From Paulinella micropora (taxonomy: Eukaryota; Cercozoa; Imbricatea; Euglyphida), in NCBI GenBank assembly GCA_009731375.1, contig BJOX01000369.1, forward strand, positions 514,853 to 552,193: a stretch of 37,341 nucleotides of DNA, written 5' to 3'. How positions within the stretch are numbered: position 1 is the stretch's first letter; every line of letters starts with the position of its first letter. The notes below the pieces were generated by a model that did not search any database, was not told where the DNA came from, and saw only the letters and a list, made by a program, of their open reading frames with translations. Both the position numbers and the translations under genes were made by a program. Shown one piece after another: positions 1 to 9,540 of this stretch.

Positions 1-126
1 AGAGCTGCACAGCAGGCTATGCAAAACACAGCCACTCGCGGTATCTATCCATTCCCACCCAACAGCTCACCCGGCTATAATTATTATGATTTTGCACTTG
101 CGGCTATGGCACTCAAAAATCAGTAA
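1..126 (+). CDS. C-terminal tail of an unrecognised protein, cut by the window edge
   Basis: Frame 1 is open from the first base to a TAA at 124-126, giving 41 residues rich in Ala, Asn, Tyr and Pro and ending in ALAAMALKNQ. Composition changes sharply after the stop: the next 100 bases are AT-rich and hold an AATAAA about 50 bases downstream, as expected for a 3' exon followed by a short 3' UTR. I recognise no domain and the rest of the gene is outside the window. It could be a chance open frame; the polyadenylation signal is the main support. Confidence 0.35.
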   Translation, partial: RAAQQAMQNTATRGIYPFPPNSSPGYNYYDFALAAMALKNQ

Positions 127-176
127 GTTGAGCGTTGAAGTTTCTCAAAAATACTAAAAATTAGATTTATTTGAAA

Positions 177-182
177 AATAAA
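177..182 (+). promoter_or_regulatory. Candidate polyadenylation signal AATAAA
   Basis: AATAAA lies 50 bases after the stop of the partial reading frame at the left edge, inside AT-rich sequence. The position suits a poly(A) signal, but the hexamer is common in AT-rich DNA. Confidence 0.35.
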
Positions 183-234
183 AAGAATGTATTGTGTGAT
201 TAAAATGTATTCTCTTTTTTTACTCCTCCCGGTG

Positions 235-262
235 CCCCCCCCCCCCCCCCGGCCCCCCCCCC
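235..262. repeat. C homopolymer tract
   Basis: A run of C broken by one GG. Length is likely unreliable. The rest of 183-460 is AT-rich and shows nothing recognisable. Confidence 0.8.
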
Positions 263-460
263 TCACAGCAGGTGTCTGGATCAGTCAATGTATTGACACA
301 ATTTAGCTTCAATATAACTGGCAAATCATTTTTAATACGTTATTCAGCTTATTCAAGATTATTTTTACTAAATAAAACACATTTTCAATGTCTGAATCAA
401 AAAGTGCAAAATCACCTGTAGGACAATTTCGGAAAAATTGATACCCCACATTTGGCCGAA

Positions 461-1609
461 TCACTTGTTATAGCGCTCGACCGAGGCTAGCACCTGGTCG
501 AGAGCGTTCAGGCCGCCGATGGCGTACAATCTGTTATTCAGCACGGCCGCCGAACAACCCCACCTCGCAACCCTCAAGCGTGCCACCGCGGACCACGAGC
601 CTCCGGGGCTGCAACGTTCCGCGCAGGCGAGGGCTTCGTCTTTGTCGCTCCTGCCACCAAAGACGTAGAGCCGGCCCCCCAGCACACCCCCACCGGGATA
701 GCCCCGTGCTTTGGACATAGGTACCGACTCGGACCAGACCTCGGTAGTCGTGTCAAAAACCGCGACGCGTGCCAGCAATTTAGTGTCGCCTGACCCGCCG
801 AGCAGGTAGATGTTGCTGCCGAGCGCCAACGCCAGGGCGCCTACACAGGGCTGCGCCAGAGCCTGCAGCCGCTCCCACCTTGTGTCCTGCCGGGATATGT
901 CTAGGCCTCTCAAGCGGCTCCCGCCGTCAACTTCCCCCATGGCGTACAGGTATTTTCCCACTTCCAAGCCGGTGGGGTGCGCGCGGGGCCTGTGAAGCTC
1001 GCCGCGTCGTGTCCAGTTGTTTTGCTTGGCGTCGTAGCAGAACGTGTGACCAAGGCGTTTGGGGTAGGCGCCAGCGCCGTCCGCGCAACAGCCGCCAAAC
1101 ACGTACAGACAAGCCTGCCGGATCAAGGCTTGCGTCTTTTCCCTGGAGCTCCAAGAATGGCGCACAACGGAGAGCTCGACGAGACATTGTTCGGGTTCTA
1201 CGCCGGCCTCCACCTCCAGCGTCTCCCGGCCCAGCAGTTCCTGCAGCTCTGCCTTGTGCCTCCCGATCATTTGGCGGATGCAGTAGAGTTCGTCGCTGAG
1301 CTCCTTCTGCTCTTGCTCGGAGCTTTGTTCCATGCGCAGACACAGCGACGCGCTCTTGGCCTCCAGGGCTAGCATGTCTTGCTTGCGCTTGTCAATTGCG
1401 GATTTGAGCTGCTGCTGGGCCGCCGCAACTGCGCGAGGTAGTTCTTGCCACTTTGTACGCGTGCCTACCAGCCAGAGGAGGGTAGATCCGTTGGACGAGG
1501 GTCGTCGGTCCAGGAGGAACGTAGTTGATTTTTCGGCCAGCCCATCCCCGACGTGTCCGTCCTGCAGCTGGCACAGCTTCGACGCCGTGGCCAACAGGGT
1601 CTGGTAGAG
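461..1609 (-). CDS. Kelch-repeat protein, 3' exon
   Basis: About 382 codons are open on the minus strand to a TGA at 461-463. The first ~180 residues include a charged Gln/Glu/Lys-rich stretch likely to form a coiled coil (around KWQELPRAVAAAQQQLKS onward). The rest holds kelch blades recognisable by the GG doublet and downstream W: LYVFGGCC, KYLYAMGEVDGG, NIYLLGGSGD, RLYVFGGRSDKDE and RLYAIGGLN. Kelch blades form a beta-propeller that usually binds protein partners, often as a Cullin-3 substrate adaptor when a BTB domain is present; no BTB or BACK domain is visible here. The frame stays open upstream only because the CA repeat encodes His/Thr. I place the exon start after the AG at 1611-1610, in phase 0. 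The last blade ends at VERYNK, shorter than usual, so either the stop is real or the exon ends at a weak GTGATT donor overlapping it. Confidence 0.75.
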   Translation of the reverse strand, partial: LYQTLLATASKLCQLQDGHVGDGLAEKSTTFLLDRRPSSNGSTLLWLVGTRTKWQELPRAVAAAQQQLKSAIDKRKQDMLALEAKSASLCLRMEQSSEQEQKELSDELYCIRQMIGRHKAELQELLGRETLEVEAGVEPEQCLVELSVVRHSWSSREKTQALIRQACLYVFGGCCADGAGAYPKRLGHTFCYDAKQNNWTRRGELHRPRAHPTGLEVGKYLYAMGEVDGGSRLRGLDISRQDTRWERLQALAQPCVGALALALGSNIYLLGGSGDTKLLARVAVFDTTTEVWSESVPMSKARGYPGGGVLGGRLYVFGGRSDKDEALACAERCSPGGSWSAVARLRVARWGCSAAVLNNRLYAIGGLNALDQVLASVERYNK

Positions 1610-1610
1610 C

Positions 1611-1620
1611 TGTGTGTGTC

Positions 1621-1661
<41 letters not shown>

Positions 1662-1702
1662 TTGTGTTTGTGTGTGTGTGTCTGTGTGTGTGTTGTCTGT
1701 GT

Positions 1703-1743
<41 letters not shown>

Positions 1744-2075
1744 TGTTTGTGTTTGTGTGTGTTTGTGTGTGTTTGTGTGTGTTTGTGTGGTGTGTGTGTC
1801 TGTGTGTGTGTGTGTGTGTGTCTGTGTATGTGTGTGTGTCTGTGTGTGTGTGTGTGTGTGTGTGTTTGTGTGTTTGTGTGTGTGTGTGTGCGTGTGTTGT
1901 ATGTGTGTGTTTGTGTACATGTGTGTCTGTGTGCACGTGTGTGTGTACCGTGTGTGTGTGTATGTGTGTGTGTCTGTGTGGCACACACACACACACACAC
2001 ACACACTGTGTGTCTCTGTGTGTGTGTCTGTGTTTGTGCTTGTGTGTTGTGTTTGTGTGTTGTGTGTGTGTGTTG

Positions 2076-2109
<34 letters not shown>
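1611..2109. repeat. (TG)n microsatellite with an internal (CA)n island
   Basis: An interrupted TG array of about 500 bp with T, C and A variants. At 1981-2006 the strand phase flips to pure CA for about 26 bases and then returns to TG, so the array contains self-complementary segments. It abuts the kelch exon and runs into a gap. Confidence 0.95.
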
Positions 2110-3059
2110 NNNNNNNNNNNNNNNNNNNNNNNNNNNNNNNNNNNNNNNNNNNNNNNNNNNNNNNNNNNNNNNNNNNNNNNNNNNNNNNNNNNNNNNNNNN
2201 NNNNNNNNNNNNNNNNNNNNNNNNNNNNNNNNNNNNNNNNNNNNNNNNNNNNNNNNNNNNNNNNNNNNNNNNNNNNNNNNNNNNNNNNNNNNNNNNNNNN
2301 NNNNNNNNNNNNNNNNNNNNNNNNNNNNNNNNNNNNNNNNNNNNNNNNNNNNNNNNNNNNNNNNNNNNNNNNNNNNNNNNNNNNNNNNNNNNNNNNNNNN
2401 NNNNNNNNNNNNNNNNNNNNNNNNNNNNNNNNNNNNNNNNNNNNNNNNNNNNNNNNNNNNNNNNNNNNNNNNNNNNNNNNNNNNNNNNNNNNNNNNNNNN
2501 NNNNNNNNNNNNNNNNNNNNNNNNNNNNNNNNNNNNNNNNNNNNNNNNNNNNNNNNNNNNNNNNNNNNNNNNNNNNNNNNNNNNNNNNNNNNNNNNNNNN
2601 NNNNNNNNNNNNNNNNNNNNNNNNNNNNNNNNNNNNNNNNNNNNNNNNNNNNNNNNNNNNNNNNNNNNNNNNNNNNNNNNNNNNNNNNNNNNNNNNNNNN
2701 NNNNNNNNNNNNNNNNNNNNNNNNNNNNNNNNNNNNNNNNNNNNNNNNNNNNNNNNNNNNNNNNNNNNNNNNNNNNNNNNNNNNNNNNNNNNNNNNNNNN
2801 NNNNNNNNNNNNNNNNNNNNNNNNNNNNNNNNNNNNNNNNNNNNNNNNNNNNNNNNNNNNNNNNNNNNNNNNNNNNNNNNNNNNNNNNNNNNNNNNNNNN
2901 NNNNNNNNNNNNNNNNNNNNNNNNNNNNNNNNNNNNNNNNNNNNNNNNNNNNNNNNNNNNNNNNNNNNNNNNNNNNNNNNNNNNNNNNNNNNNNNNNNNN
3001 NNNNNNNNNNNNNNNNNNNNNNNNNNNNNNNNNNNNNNNNNNNNNNNNNNNNNNNNNNN
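2110..3059. other. Assembly gap (950 N)
   Basis: Unknown bases flanked on both sides by TG repeat, so the gap is most simply more of the same microsatellite or an element inside it. Confidence 0.99.
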
Positions 3060-3347
3060 TGTGTGTGTGTGTGTGTGTGGGTGTGTCAATTGGTGTGTGC
3101 ACTTGTGTGTGTGTGTGTGTGTATGTGTGTGTATGTGTGTGTGTATGTGTGTGTATGTGTGTGTGTATGTGTGTGTGTGTGTGTGTGGTGGGACTTTATG
3201 TATATGTGTGTGTGTGTTACGTGTGTGTGTTACGTGTGTGTGTTATGTGTGTGTGTGTGTGTTATGTGTGTGTGATTTATGCGTGTGTGTGTGTGTGTGT
3301 GTGTGTTATGTGTGTTTGTGCTGTGTGTGTACATGTGATGGGAGTGG

Positions 3348-3381
<34 letters not shown>
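3060..3381. repeat. (TG)n followed by (TC)n microsatellite
   Basis: TG array with periodic A and C substitutions (repeats of TGTGTGTATG and GTTACGTG types) to about 3340, then about 15 TC units at 3351-3381. Confidence 0.95.
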
Positions 3382-3387
<6 letters not shown>

Positions 3388-3500
3388 GAGCAGTTTACGC
3401 AAGCAGTGTTTTAATATAATACTTGCCACTCATAGAGCTGAATGGGAAGTAGAAGAGATAAAATAGAAGAGGTATCAAGACATAAGAAAACAGAAAAATA
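3388..3500 (+). repeat. Dispersed ~105-bp repeat, copy 1
   Basis: The block starts TTTACGCAAGCA, contains AATACTTGCCACTC and a GAAGAGGTATCAAGA motif, and recurs at 33933-34045 and 34218-34320 in the same orientation. Each copy directly follows simple sequence (TC array, T run, TTTTA array), which fits a small retroelement 3' piece or a microsatellite-associated repeat. No coding potential is evident. Confidence 0.75.
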
Positions 3501-3697
3501 AAAGTGTAAAAACAAAGCAGTTATTAAATGTGTTGAATAAGTACATGTTAATATTGCATGACAGAACTTTGCAGCCTGCTGCTGATAGGAAATAAATATA
3601 TATTTAGATTAAGTAGCATTTTATTAATAATTATCTTGAGTACAGTAGGCTACGATGCTATATATCACTGTTCATCAAGCTACGCTGCTATCAACTG

Positions 3698-3772
3698 TGA
3701 TCTTAATATTAAAAGTGTAATCTCAATATTAAAACTGTGATTTTAATATTAAACGGGTAATATTAAAAGTTG
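3698..3772 (+). repeat. Short tandem repeat, about 20-bp unit
   Basis: Four imperfect units of the form GTGATCTTAATATTAAAA. The flanks 3501-3697 and 3773-3850 are AT-rich with nothing else recognisable. Confidence 0.6.
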
Positions 3773-3852
3773 TATTATTATATAATACTATTAATAGTGG
3801 GATGTTCTTCAAGTTTTATTGAAACTTAAATCGTTTATTAAAACTTGAATTC

Positions 3853-4013
3853 GTAGTAGTAGTACTAGTAGTAGTAGTACTAGTATTAATAGTAGTATTA
3901 GTAGTAGTAGTAGTAGTAGTAGTATCAGTAGTAGTAGTAGTAGTAGCTATTAATAGTAGTAGTAGTAGTAGTAGTAGTAATAGTAATAGGAATAGTAGTA
4001 GTAGTAGTAGTAG
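3853..4013. repeat. (AGT)n microsatellite
   Basis: Trinucleotide array of AGT with ACT, ATT and other variants. It lies just beyond the 3' end of the minus-strand gag. Confidence 0.95.
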
Positions 4014-4103
4014 TGGCCCAGTGTGCACAACATCAGTAGAAAACACTGTAACTTTAGGGTTCAACTTTACAGTTTTCTCCTTCTTCTCTTCTTCTTCCTC
4101 CAG

Positions 4104-6721
4104 TCATTCCACCACCTCGAATCGATTACCTTCAGTTTCGTCTGGGTAGGATGACGGATCGGTGTCCGAGGCAGTGTTATAGGCCTGACCTCGACCGAAG
4201 TTTGGGTTGGAGCTTGCCCATGAGCCTCCTAGTCCTCTAGGTGGGGGGGCTGGAGCTCGAAGAGCTCTTCCTCCATGAGGATTATATCCCCGACCTCCTC
4301 CTCTTCCTCCTGAGGGGTTCCCTGCCACCTCGAGGCTACTCTCCATGCTCGTCCTCCTCCTCCTTCTCCTCGTCCTCCTCCTCCTCCTCCTCCTCGTCCC
4401 CTTTGAGGGGCTTGTTTGTTCTTTTTTCTCTCCCTCTCCTCCTGCTTCTTGTCCAACCTCTTCATATAGGCAATAATCGCCTCTCTTAGCTCGCCGTCAT
4501 CACACTGATTGGCATACCAGCCTTCTGTATGAGTGGCATTTTGAAGCAGTCGGTAAAGGCCCGGTTCAGTACCGCCCGCCTTTTTGAGAAAGTCAGCCCT
4601 TGCTGTTGGGTTCTGCCTGTCATGATTGAAAGAGCGGTCTCTGTGCTCCATCTCTGCCTTAAACGGCAGGCCCGCGAACCACCTCCAGCATGCGATTTTG
4701 AGGTCTGGCTCTCTCTGTTTCTTCCATCCAGCGACTCGGCTTGTGTACGTAGCTTGCGCGCCAACAGGTACACCGCCTGCCTGTGCCATGCGTGCCTCCG
4801 TGACTGTGTCCAAGTTCGAGCATGCACTCATAACTTCTTGAAACAATGCTGCCGGAGCAACGCTTCCAACTGTAGCGTCGAACACTTGTGTCTCGAGGAA
4901 GTTCTTGGACTTCACTACGCTAAACGTTGGGCATTGTTGCATGAGTTGCGTAAGTTTGCTCGGGTGCACTGAGTGCAATGCCGACAAAAAATAGAGAATG
5001 ATTGACTTGCGGCCATAGAATAGCCCATAGGAGGAAACTACCTCCGTAAGGGTCGCCGCCAAGCTAGCAGAACGCCTCAAACTCATCGCCACTGTCTCAA
5101 AGATTTCAAATCCTATTAGAGTACCAGTGCAGAGATGCTGGTATCCATGAGATTGAAAATATGAAATGAGTGTGGCCACCGCCAGTTCGCACTGAGCGTC
5201 TAGGCCTGTCGAACTCTTTCTCTTATTCTCCTCTTGTTTTCTCAAAGCCTCTTGGATTAGAGACTGACCAAGAACCGTAGCAAGAGCATCGTATTCTTGA
5301 GTCTCATAACAGGGAAAAGACTTGATGCAGGCATTGATCTCTTTGAGCTTGCCTAGGAGCGAAGAGTCAGAGTACGTACTAGTCTTTTTCTGAACTCGTC
5401 TTGGCATAGAGCATGAGACTAGCCACTCCTCCTTTCTTCCCCTTGAATNNNNNNNNNNGTTGGAGGCATTTATGATGTTTTGTCTGTCCTTCTTCTCCGT
5501 GTTTGTGACCACCACCGTAGTTGAGCCCGAGGGTGTAGGGGCTGGCGGGGCAGGAGCTGGTGGGGGAAGATATGCCGGAGGGGGTGCCCTTGCACTACTC
5601 ACTCTTGCTTTCACTTCCTCCAATTGCAACTTCCTGGCAAACTCCTCATCCTCTTTCGCCTTCTCCTTCTCACTTATCAGTAGTTTTTGAACATAACTGA
5701 TATAGGCCGTCAACTCAGCAACAGACCTGACAAAGTTATATTTCTCCACATACTGATCAACCCCTGCCTTGTTGGTGTTAGGTGGTGCAGCTGTGGTTGT
5801 TTTAAGGAGAGAGTGATCCTTGGTAGGAATCCATCTCTTCCACGCCTCCTTGTGCATCAACGCAGCCACCAACAGTCTGAGCTTGGTCAGGATTCTGTCA
5901 CTTTTGTCCACCTCGTCAATCACAGGATGGGTGTCTCCTGCCTTCGTAAGGTTTCTTTCAATTTCTCTCAATCCCGCCTCCAGAGCCTTCAATTCAGTCG
6001 AAAAATATGCGAATACCCCATAAGTGTTTCTCAAACTGAAATTGGTCTTCGTTTTCTCGTTATCAACTGGGTCCTGACCCGTCGCGAGGAGTCTAGCCCT
6101 TGCTCTTGGGTATGTGTACTGGAGGTAACCCTCGCCCTGTGGGCCGTACGAACGTTCCCAAATTAGAGCTTGGGAGTACACCGCAAAGATAGCATCAAGT
6201 ATTTCAAGGTGGGTATGTGAATTCCCAAACTTGATATGTTGCACCTTTTTCCTTTCCTCCACATTGGAGACCAGTTTGCAGAGATGCTGTGCAATATCTG
6301 ACAATGGGATATAGACATCCCGTTTGGTGCGACTCCCCACTCGTCTCATATCCTGAGGGATCCAGACATATGTGTCTTTCTTTGCCTCCATCACAATATC
6401 AAAGGCGGTTTTAGGGAGGTCGTAGTGGTCGTTCACCCACCGTTGATCCTCCTCTGAGACCTCTCCCTCTTCAATCAAGTTTATCGTTTGTCGTCCTCCT
6501 CCTCCTGTAGAGGCAGGTGGTATATTGTGTACCCCAGTGCTCTCTGTTTGTTCCACTCCTCCTCCTTCTCCTTCTTCGTCTTCTTCCTCTCCTCCTCCTC
6601 CTCCTCCTCCTCCTCCTGTTTCCCCTTCTTCGTATCCTCCGTCATTCAATCCTCCTCCTCCTTCTTGCATTTTTTCTTTTTGTTTCAGATATTCACTCGC
6701 CTCACTAGTCTCTGTTGACAT
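4104..6721 (-). CDS. gag: Element A Gag, giant Ty3/Gypsy-like capsid protein with Gly/Arg-rich tail
   Basis: An almost continuous minus-strand frame of about 830 residues from ATG at 6721, twice the usual length of Gypsy Gag (known family range about 300-500). Order: acidic Gly/Glu-rich N-terminus (residues 1-90); a helical half beginning near HYDLPKTAFDIVM; a Pro/Ala-rich hinge near residue 400; a second helical half; a degenerate zinc-finger-like block CWRWFAGLPF...SFNHD; then a Gly/Arg-rich tail. At about 4340-4400, inside the low-complexity GAG/GGA stretch, the frame shifts. The continuation that keeps RGG-like composition is the one ending with the stop at 4104, not the acidic frame ending near 4229. 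Patterns shared with element B Gag (YDL...P...RR near the start, VR...Y..Y in the middle, equal total length) suggest homology. A 10-N gap at 5450-5459 lies in the hinge. A domesticated gag is an alternative, but the LTR and PBS upstream favour a retroelement. Confidence 0.7.
4652..4724 (-). other. Degenerate CCCH-like zinc finger block of element A Gag
   Basis: The minus-strand peptide CWRWFAGLPFKAEMEHRDRS followed by FNHD has the spacing C-x8-F-x8-R-x3-H. The codons at the second and third ligand positions are TTT and CGC, each one substitution from a Cys codon (TGT, TGC). Element B has an intact finger at the equivalent place. I infer, but cannot prove, that this is a CCCH finger that lost two ligands. 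Confidence 0.45.
5450..5459. other. 10-N assembly gap in element A gag
   Basis: Fixed-size gap; the frame on both sides is the same, so the coding break is probably artificial. Confidence 0.95.
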
Positions 6722-7499
6722 AGTGTCGTATTAGTAAACAACAGAAGGACAGTGTCAGCTCCTATGTTATGTTTTCGTTCGTTAGATTTCTGTTCCTCCT
6801 TCAGTCGATTGACTAGTGAAGAGAGAAACTAAGAGAGAGGTTAGAGTGGGATCCCCTTTCCTCTATATATCAGTGTTTGTGCGTTTGTTTTTGTTTGAGA
6901 GAAGTAGTCCTTGAGATTTTCTCAGATTTCTTGTCCTCCTTCCTCAAATTGCTTTCTCTTCCTTCTTTTCTATATTGTATCTAGTATGAGGCACCAGGAC
7001 CTACACACAGATAGTAATAGAGAAGTTAGAGAAGCTCTCCTTGAGAAGTCGACAGTCGGTCGGATAGGTTCTCAGACCTACTTTTTGAGAAAGATCAGAG
7101 AAAATCTGATTTGCAAAAATACTCTGACGTATGTGTGAGATAATGCAGATAAATGCACAAACTAGAAGAGTAGAGTGTTGTGCTCCTGTCCCTATGCTTG
7201 TTTGTGTTTTGTGTGTGTTTCTTCACTCTTTTGTCCACCTCCTTCTTCTTGGGTCTCTGTGTGAAAACAGCAAGAACGACAGAGAGTCTTTATCTGTTGT
7301 CAACTTGTGAGCACACAGATATGGATTGGGCTAGAGGGTACGAGACACCTACTTGAGGCTAATTAAATTATTTGTTTTGTAAAAGATCTATGAGGGTTCT
7401 GTGTTGGAGTATTGTGTTCGTCTGACGTCCCCGTGTGAGACAGGTCAGTGAAAATTTGTTCTGGATGCCCGTGTAGCAATGCAGAAAGAAATCATCCTA
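6722..7499 (-). other. Untranslated leader of element A
   Basis: About 780 bases lie between the primer-binding-site candidate and the gag ATG on the minus strand. There is no long reading frame and composition is T/G-rich on the plus strand. It occupies the position of a Gypsy 5' leader (packaging and dimerisation region), which is inferred from position only. Confidence 0.5.
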
Positions 7500-7514
7500 G
7501 TGATATAGACTCCA
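7500..7514 (-). other. Candidate primer-binding site of element A
   Basis: Reading the minus strand, two bases after the LTR end (TTACA) comes TGGAGTCTATATCAC. TGG is the usual first triplet of a tRNA-complementary PBS, pairing with the CCA end. I cannot name the tRNA. Confidence 0.4.
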
Positions 7515-7516
7515 AA

Positions 7517-7756
7517 TGTAATGCCCCCAACGATAGCTCAGTAAAAAAGTCGGTAATACAACCAAACACAGTCCTCAAGAATGAGAATGTTGTCTCGTTG
7601 TATTAGCTCAGTGAAGCCGAAAAAGGAAAACGGCAACAGACCAGAAATAAAATGGCATCAGGTCCAATCCGGACAAATAATACTGAAAAACAGGCTGGTG
7701 CACCTGTCACCAGGAAAAAAGTACTTTATATCGGCTATCCGGGGGGTGATGCCTAC

Positions 7757-7757
<1 letters not shown>
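7517..7757 (-). repeat. Element A 5' LTR (L1)
   Basis: On the minus strand this 241-bp block starts TGTAGGCATCACCCCCC and ends GGGGGCATTACA, so it has the TG...CA ends of an LTR with imperfect terminal inverted repeats. A second copy, about 92% identical by eye, lies at 15655-15892 on the plus strand. Downstream on the minus strand come a PBS candidate, a leader and gag. It carries a candidate TATA box at 7725-7730. It is preceded (minus strand) by a TATC microsatellite. Confidence 0.75.
7725..7730 (-). promoter_or_regulatory. Candidate TATA box in the element A LTR
   Basis: The minus strand reads GATATAAAG here; the other LTR copy has GATAAAAAG at the same place. Position about 30 bases into the LTR suits a core promoter. 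Weak evidence. Confidence 0.3.
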
Positions 7758-7812
<55 letters not shown>

Positions 7813-7834
7813 TGATGGATGGATAGATAGATAT

Positions 7835-7907
<73 letters not shown>
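7758..7907. repeat. (GATA)n microsatellite flanking the element A 5' LTR
   Basis: GATA array with TTGATGGATGG variants in the middle. It begins directly at the LTR end. On the minus strand it is (TATC)n upstream of the 5' LTR, matching the (TATC)n after the 3' LTR. Confidence 0.95.
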
Positions 7908-7908
<1 letters not shown>

Positions 7909-8357
7909 GAGATATCGACTAATGTCAGAAAAAAGGAGCTTCTGATTTCGTCAACCAAGGAAGTCTGTGGGTAAAGTATTAACCCGATGCCCAGCTAAGC
8001 CGTGATGTTTGCACGGAAGGGACTGATACAGGCGATACCAAAGCTCCCTAGTACCAGGCGGGGCCAGGGCTCGTTCCATAAGCGCCCCTTGCAGAACGAG
8101 CTCCCACCTCCATTACAGAGGGCCCAGTAAGCAGATGGAGTTTCGAGACTGTGACATCGACAGTCTAGCATAAACCGACAGAGCACTGTGGGTTTTATTC
8201 CGGGCTCAACAAGCGAGAAAGGGCACCCTGAGGGAACAGGATTGTGCTTCCCGTCGCTATTTCGGCATGTGACTTATAGGCGTATGGCTAGGCACACATA
8301 AGGCACCCCACCACGGGCCCATCACACCCACACCATCCCCTAGTTCTCTGTCTGTCG

Positions 8358-8359
<2 letters not shown>
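7908..8359. other. Unassigned single-copy-looking stretch
   Basis: Balanced base composition and no simple repeats. A 63-codon minus-strand frame at 7995-8186 shows no domain I recognise. It might be the 3' UTR of a LINE or host sequence. Confidence 0.5.

Positions 8360-8443
<84 letters not shown>
8360..8443. repeat. (GATA)n microsatellite
   Basis: About 21 nearly perfect GATA units between the unassigned block and the sequence downstream of the LINE fragment. Confidence 0.95.
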
Positions 8444-8804
8444 TTGAGATGTCGCAAAGGAATGTAGTCCTTGCAAAGGAACGCAGTTTCACATCAAACA
8501 GTAATTTGTGTACTGTGCATGTGTCCGGGATGGGAATCACGGGTAGACTGTGTTCTGGAAAAAAGAAGAGGAGGAAGGACGTTGAAGAAAAAGGCAATCT
8601 AGGAATGGAGAGTGGGGAGGATAAGGAAGAAGGGAAAGAAACGGAAGCCGTTAGTCCAAGTGTTTTGAGCACCGTAAGCTTGCGCAAGCTACAATAATGA
8701 CATTGTATAAGGCCTACAACCCCGAAGGGACCTAGCCCGGGCTATGCAACACTGGACGGCTATGACGGAATGCAGTCACCGATACGGACTACAGGAAGAT
8801 TAGT
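8444..8804. other. Unassigned sequence, possible LINE 3' UTR
   Basis: Directly 3' (minus strand) of the LINE stop codon. It has no convincing coding frame. A LINE 3' UTR ending at the GATA array is possible because some LINEs end in short tandem repeats; this is inference. Confidence 0.35.
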
Positions 8805-9540
8805 CTAATTTTCGACTGCACAGGAGCGATAAATCGCAAAAGAGCAACGAGCAACGCAGGACGATAGCTTGAAGCAAAGGGATTTGGATTGGGGATGGGA
8901 AAAACCCAAGGCGCGGAAACATCGATGAACAGAGAACGATACCATGTCGCGAGCCTCGCATTCGATTGGTCGAAGGTGGCAGGTCCATCCGTTGTCCTCG
9001 ATTTGAGATTTGAGCCCATTGTATCGGCTGGTCTTGTAGGCTCGTGCGTCAAGGATGTTTTCCTCGACCGGGCACGTGAGTTCGATCAGTATACACTTCT
9101 TGGTAGACAATGACCAGACAACAATATCGGGGCGGAGGTCAGTGACACAGATGTGGACAGGAAAGGCTTGCTCAGAACCGGTGTATTGGGTTTGGAGCTG
9201 CCAATCGTTTGCGGTGTCGAGCAGAGATGGACGATGAAATGACTGCCCCTTAGGCTTCTGCTCGCCCTCTTTCACAAACATAGACTTTGATTCATTTTGG
9301 TCTATAGGGGAGCGTTTGTCATGGCTCTCGATGTGTTTTTGAAGGGGAGCTTCAATAGTGCAGAGCACAGAGTCGTGACGCCAGGTGTAACGGCCTTGTT
9401 TGAGGGCAACATGGCAACCGGAGAGGATGTGACATAAATGTGCTTGACCAGAACAGAGAGCACACTTGTTGTTGGGAATGATTCCCCACAGAGTTTTGTG
9501 CTTGCGTTGATGACCCAAGAGCGCCTTATTGATCATCCTA
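8805..9540 (-). pseudogene. 3' fragment of a non-LTR retrotransposon with restriction-like endonuclease
   Basis: A minus-strand frame ending in a stop at 8805 encodes the C-terminal part of an R2/R4/NeSL-type LINE ORF. A zinc knuckle C-x2-C-x7-H-x4-C is present (CALCSGQAHLCHILSGC), the signature of this LINE group. About 110 residues later comes a restriction-like endonuclease core: RPDIVVWSLS, then ILIELTCPVEENI, then K and RY, matching the R-P-D...E-L-T...K..Y pattern. This nuclease makes the nick that primes target-primed reverse transcription. The RT domain is absent: the frame runs into the Gypsy pol of the opposite strand at about 9510-9540, so the LINE is truncated there. Exact 5' limit uncertain. 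Confidence 0.75.

Noticed and set aside
810-1607. Plus-strand frames opposite the kelch exon
   Set aside because: Shadows of the GC-rich minus-strand exon; no domain.
1525-3414. Long frames of Val/Cys, His/Thr and similar across 1.5-3.4 kb, both strands
   Set aside because: They are translations of TG/CA repeats and N gaps, without real coding content.
5460-6718. Plus-strand Ser- and Pro-rich frames opposite gag
   Set aside because: They come from the antisense of Glu/Gly-rich Gag codons.
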